In this document: positions 3,931 to 6,708 of the stretch, in pieces
Numbering within the stretch: the first letter of the stretch is position 1
How the letters are laid out: every line of letters starts with the position of its first letter
From: Deltaproteobacteria bacterium
GTDB lineage: Bacteria; Desulfobacterota_B; Binatia; UBA9968
Length of the DNA stretch: 6,708 bases
Direction of reading: 5' to 3'
Assembly (NCBI GenBank): GCA_027297485.1
Contig: JAPUHZ010000060.1
Location: 1-6,708, forward strand
The notes under the pieces: generated by a model
Database searches by the model: none
What the model saw: only the letters and a program-made list of their open reading frames with translations
What the model was told of the DNA's origin: nothing
Program-made: the position numbers and the translations under genes

Positions 3931-5487
3931 ATGCCAATTGACCTCCTTATTATCCTTGCGTATTTCGGCCTGATCCTGGCCATAGGATGGCGGTCCCGGT
4001 CCAAGGCGTCGGTTTCCGCCGAGGAATATTTCATTAGTTCCCGATCCCTGAAATGGCCCTCCGTTGCTGTTTCAACCATTGCGACGAACATTCATGCTGG
4101 GCATTTTTTGGGGATGGCAGGTTCGGCCTATGCCCTGGGACTCGCCCAAGCCAACTTTGAGATCAACGCCATCTTTGGAATTCTGGTCGCCACCTTTTTC
4201 TTCGTCCCACTCTTCTTGCGGGCAAGGGTTGTTACCATCACCCAATATATCGAGATAAAATGCGGGCCTCACGTGGCTCTCCTTTACTCCATCTTGATGT
4301 TGCTGCTGTATGCCTTCCTTTATCTCGGCAGCACACTTTTTTGGGGCGCCTACGCCGTCCAAGCTCTGTTTGGGGAGTACCTTCACTTCATCAGTACAGA
4401 ACCCGCAATACAAATTGGTTTTTTGATCGTTGTGCTGGGAATGTTTTCGGCCACCTACACCTATTTCGGAGGCCTGACCGCCGTGGTTAGAACCGATATC
4501 GCCCAGTTTGTTCTCCTTCTGGGCGGTGGGCTTCTCCTCACCTTCTTGTCCATAGATCGCCTAGGGGGATGGTCCCAACTCTATGCCAAAACCGAACACC
4601 TAATGCACCTGCATCTTCCGTCGACCCATCCAATGATCCCGTGGACGGCTCTCCTCGGCATGAACCTTCTAAACCTCAACTACTGGGGGGCAAACCAAAT
4701 TATTTTGCAGAGGGCCTTGGCCGCCAAGAACCTCGGACACGCGCAGGTCGGCCTGCTTGTCGGTGGCCTGCTGAAGTATTTAATGGCAACCATTATTGTG
4801 ATTCCTGGGATCGCTCTTGTGGGAATCCTGGGAGATCAGGGCCTCAGCGACCCGGATCAAACCTATACGACGCTCGTCACAATGCTCCTGCCAACTGGAT
4901 TGCGCGGCTTAGTTTTGTGCGGGCTCTTTGCCTCCCTGATGAGCTCCGTGGATTCAATTTATAATTCTCTTTCGACAATCTGGTCCGTTGATATTTACAA
5001 ACGGTACCTGAACGTAAATGCTACGGACGCTGAAAGCGTTCGCATCGGAAAGCGGGCTATCCTAGTAACGTTCTGCACTGGCCTACTGTTCGGATTAGTT
5101 TTTATCTATGCGAAGTTTCAAAACCCGGACTTCCCATTGACCCATTGGTTCAATGACATGTCGTACTACGTTAAGAATGGATTCGTTGTTATGATCCTTG
5201 CGGCGGTTTTTCTGAAGCGTCCGGCCCATCGGCTCGTCTTTTGGACCATAATTGGAAGCATCCCGCTCACGGTGGGATTAAAATTTCTTTATCCCGGTCT
5301 GGCATATATGAACCGCTCGGCTGTCGCGATCCTCATGAGCTTCGCCATCATCGCCGTCCCCACGATCCTGAAGAAGGGATGGCGCATGCGTTTAGAGGAG
5401 ATTTTTTCCTCATCGAATCAGGCCGTGGGATGGTGGGGGGTGGGACTCTTTGCGTCGCTCGTGCTTATCCATATCGTTTTGCACTGA
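3931..5487 (+). CDS. Sodium:solute symporter family (SSS), SGLT-like
   Basis: 518 residues, strongly hydrophobic, with about 13-14 membrane helices. It is an inner-membrane secondary transporter using a sodium gradient. Family marks in order: N-terminal helix IDLLIILAYFGLILAIGW; SAEEYFISSRSLKW loop; ATNIHAGHFLG (51-61) in the first unwound helix; YFGGLTAVVRTD (178-189), the SSS signature; NYWGANQIILQR (250-261) as in sugar-type members; and ASLMSSVDSIYNSLST (334-349), which holds the serine residues of the Na2 sodium site, followed by VDIYKRY. The substrate is not predictable; the neighbouring dehydrogenase and decarboxylase hint at an organic acid, the motif style at a sugar or polyol. ATG 3931 gives the usual N-terminus but lacks a Shine-Dalgarno site; no better in-frame start exists upstream. 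Downstream, a weak terminator precedes the UbiD-type gene. Confidence 0.88.
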   Translation: MPIDLLIILAYFGLILAIGWRSRSKASVSAEEYFISSRSLKWPSVAVSTIATNIHAGHFLGMAGSAYALGLAQANFEINAIFGILVATFFFVPLFLRARVVTITQYIEIKCGPHVALLYSILMLLLYAFLYLGSTLFWGAYAVQALFGEYLHFISTEPAIQIGFLIVVLGMFSATYTYFGGLTAVVRTDIAQFVLLLGGGLLLTFLSIDRLGGWSQLYAKTEHLMHLHLPSTHPMIPWTALLGMNLLNLNYWGANQIILQRALAAKNLGHAQVGLLVGGLLKYLMATIIVIPGIALVGILGDQGLSDPDQTYTTLVTMLLPTGLRGLVLCGLFASLMSSVDSIYNSLSTIWSVDIYKRYLNVNATDAESVRIGKRAILVTFCTGLLFGLVFIYAKFQNPDFPLTHWFNDMSYYVKNGFVVMILAAVFLKRPAHRLVFWTIIGSIPLTVGLKFLYPGLAYMNRSAVAILMSFAIIAVPTILKKGWRMRLEEIFSSSNQAVGWWGVGLFASLVLIHIVLH

Positions 5488-5523
5488 GAGGAGACGAACG
5501 GGACCGTTTCGACAGGATGACGG

Positions 5524-5557
5524 ATGCGGCGCCATCATGAGGTGGCGGCGGCATTTT
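5524..5557 (+). terminator. Weak intrinsic terminator after the symporter gene
   Basis: ATGC (5524-5527) pairs with GCAT (5551-5554), and CGCCATC (5530-5536) pairs with GGTGGCG (5541-5547) around ATGA, separated by a small internal loop. Only four T residues (5554-5557) close it, so readthrough is likely. It lies 36 bases after the symporter stop. Confidence 0.4.
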
Positions 5558-5574
5558 GGACGAATGATACCAAT

Positions 5575-5603
5575 TTGACAAAACAATGGGCCGAACGTAT
5601 GTT
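5575..5603 (+). promoter_or_regulatory. Sigma70-like promoter of the UbiD-type gene
   Basis: A perfect TTGACA (5575-5580), an ideal 17-base spacer and TATGTT (5598-5603, four of six). Transcription would start near 5610 with a leader of about 40 bases. This is the best-spaced promoter in the window and suggests the decarboxylase can be expressed independently of the symporter. Confidence 0.55.
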
Positions 5604-5650
5604 TCTTTCGTGAGCCATAAAGCATCTTTAACGTCTAAAAGGAGAGCGTA

Positions 5651-6708
5651 ATGGCACGGCCAGAAAAAATCGCTACGTCTGAGGGCGCGGTTACCTACCG
5701 GGGATTGCGCGACTGGGTGAAGCAGGTGGAGCAGATGGGCGAGTTGCTCAAGATGAGTGGTGCCCACTGGGACAGGGAGATGGGCGCGATCACGCAGATG
5801 CTGACGGAGAGCAGTAAAGGGAAGGCGCCGGCTATCCTTTTCGACGAAGTCCCCGGCTACCCGAAGGGATATAGAACTTTATACGGTCAGTTCTCATCGA
5901 TCAAGAGAGTGGCTTTGACACTGGGATTGCCGCTCGAATATGAGCAAAAGGTGGACATCGTCACGGCGTATCACCATCGTATGGAAAACATGAAGTTAAT
6001 CAAGCCCAAGGTCGTCAAGACGGGGCCGATTTTAGAGAACGTAATGGAAGGGGACGAGGTCGATGTGCTCAAGTTTCCGGTGCCGTTACACCACGAGCTG
6101 GACAAAGCGCGCTTTATTGGGACCGCGGATTTGGTCATCACGAAGGACCCGGACTCCGGCTGGTTTAATCTAGGGGCCTATCGCAGTCAGGTCTACGATA
6201 AAAAGACCGTCGGCTGCCAGATTACGGAAGGCAAGCATGGTCGGATCCACCGCGATAAATATTTCGAGCGCGGCCAGAAGATGAAGGTGGCTATCGTGTG
6301 CGGGCAGGACCCTCTGCTCTACATGCTTTCCGCGAGCCCGCTGCCGAGCGGGGTGTCGGAATACGACTTCGCGGGCGGAATCAGAGGGGAAGCGATCGAA
6401 GTCGTCAAGGGCCCTTTTACCGGCTTTCCGATACCAGCAGATGCGGAAATCGTTTTAGAAGGCGAGGCCGTCCCTGGGCAAGTGAAACCGGAAGGGCCGT
6501 TCGGGGAATGGATGGGCTACTACTCGGACGACGTCGTGCCACGGCCGTACATCGACGTAAAGACGGTACTCTACCGCAACAACCCGATACTGACCTGCGC
6601 GCCGCAGCATAAACCCGTCGATGAGACCGGTCTGCTGAAAGGCATCGCAGGAGCGGCCGAGATCTGGAAGGCGCTGGAAGGCGCCGGCCTGCCGGAAATC
6701 CTCGGCGT
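5651..6708 (+). CDS. UbiD-family prenyl-FMN-dependent decarboxylase (3' end outside window)
   Basis: 352 codons are visible and the frame is open at the window edge; the family is usually 450-500 residues, so roughly the last quarter is missing. UbiD enzymes reversibly decarboxylate aromatic or alpha,beta-unsaturated acids using prenylated FMN made by UbiX, Mn2+ and K+. The catalytic set is present: R178 in NLGAYRSQV and both acids E281 and E286 in PEGPFGEW, matching the R-E-E triad of Fdc1/UbiD. The start LRDWVKQVEQMGELLKM and the FDEVPGYPKGYR segment are typical of the large UbiD-like group of environmental bacteria rather than of E. coli ubiquinone synthesis. AGGAG (5640-5644) lies six bases before the ATG. 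No ubiX is visible. Context with a hydroxy-acid dehydrogenase and a symporter favours a catabolic role, but the substrate is unknown. Confidence 0.88.
   Translation, partial: MARPEKIATSEGAVTYRGLRDWVKQVEQMGELLKMSGAHWDREMGAITQMLTESSKGKAPAILFDEVPGYPKGYRTLYGQFSSIKRVALTLGLPLEYEQKVDIVTAYHHRMENMKLIKPKVVKTGPILENVMEGDEVDVLKFPVPLHHELDKARFIGTADLVITKDPDSGWFNLGAYRSQVYDKKTVGCQITEGKHGRIHRDKYFERGQKMKVAIVCGQDPLLYMLSASPLPSGVSEYDFAGGIRGEAIEVVKGPFTGFPIPADAEIVLEGEAVPGQVKPEGPFGEWMGYYSDDVVPRPYIDVKTVLYRNNPILTCAPQHKPVDETGLLKGIAGAAEIWKALEGAGLPEILG

Noticed and set aside
3894..3941. 15-codon leader peptide (MATPHNVLHKYSHAN) overlapping the symporter start
   Set aside because: No ribosome site and no regulatory codon run; overlap with ATG 3931 could be chance.
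5619..5631. Inverted copy of 13 bases of the repeat at 2048-2060
   Set aside because: AAAGCATCTTTAA matches exactly, but a 13-base match is expected about once in a window of this size on two strands.

Overview
The window looks like chromosomal DNA of a Gram-negative bacterium, probably an uncultured environmental lineage. It carries a lipoprotein with a lipobox, bacterial Shine-Dalgarno sites and sigma70-like promoters. Its genes (TtuC/DmlA, a sodium:solute symporter, a UbiD-family decarboxylase) are common in soil and sediment Proteobacteria and in groups such as NC10/Rokubacteria and Tectomicrobia. The sequence alone does not fix the phylum.

Left part (1-2070): worn accessory DNA. Positions 1-401 hold two minus-strand transposase relics. 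One is the C-terminus of an IS1595-type enzyme (about 1-132). The other is a piece resembling the end of an IS91-like enzyme (269-401). A terminator-like hairpin lies between them. Next come a plus-strand single-domain response regulator whose usual start codon is missing, about 200 bases with no recognised gene, and a minus-strand lipoprotein with an alpha/beta-hydrolase triad. Related AT-rich hairpin repeats lie at 188-221, 1119-1156 and 2043-2068, about 930 bases apart. Two of them bracket the lipoprotein gene closely, as in a cassette.

Middle (2070-2663): about 600 bases without a recognised gene, with a run of perfect or near-perfect inverted repeats between 2139 and 2387. The strongest is a 31-base hairpin at 2357-2387. 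A good extended -10 promoter for the next gene follows.

Right part (2664-6708): three plus-strand metabolic genes. They encode a tartrate/D-malate dehydrogenase of the TtuC/DmlA type, an SGLT-like sodium:solute symporter, and a UbiD-type prenyl-FMN decarboxylase cut off by the window edge. The 211-base gap before the symporter contains two overlapping inverted repeats that could form a leader structure. The decarboxylase has its own consensus-like promoter behind a weak terminator. Together the genes suggest uptake of a carboxylic acid or related compound followed by oxidative and non-oxidative decarboxylation. The substrate cannot be read from the sequence.
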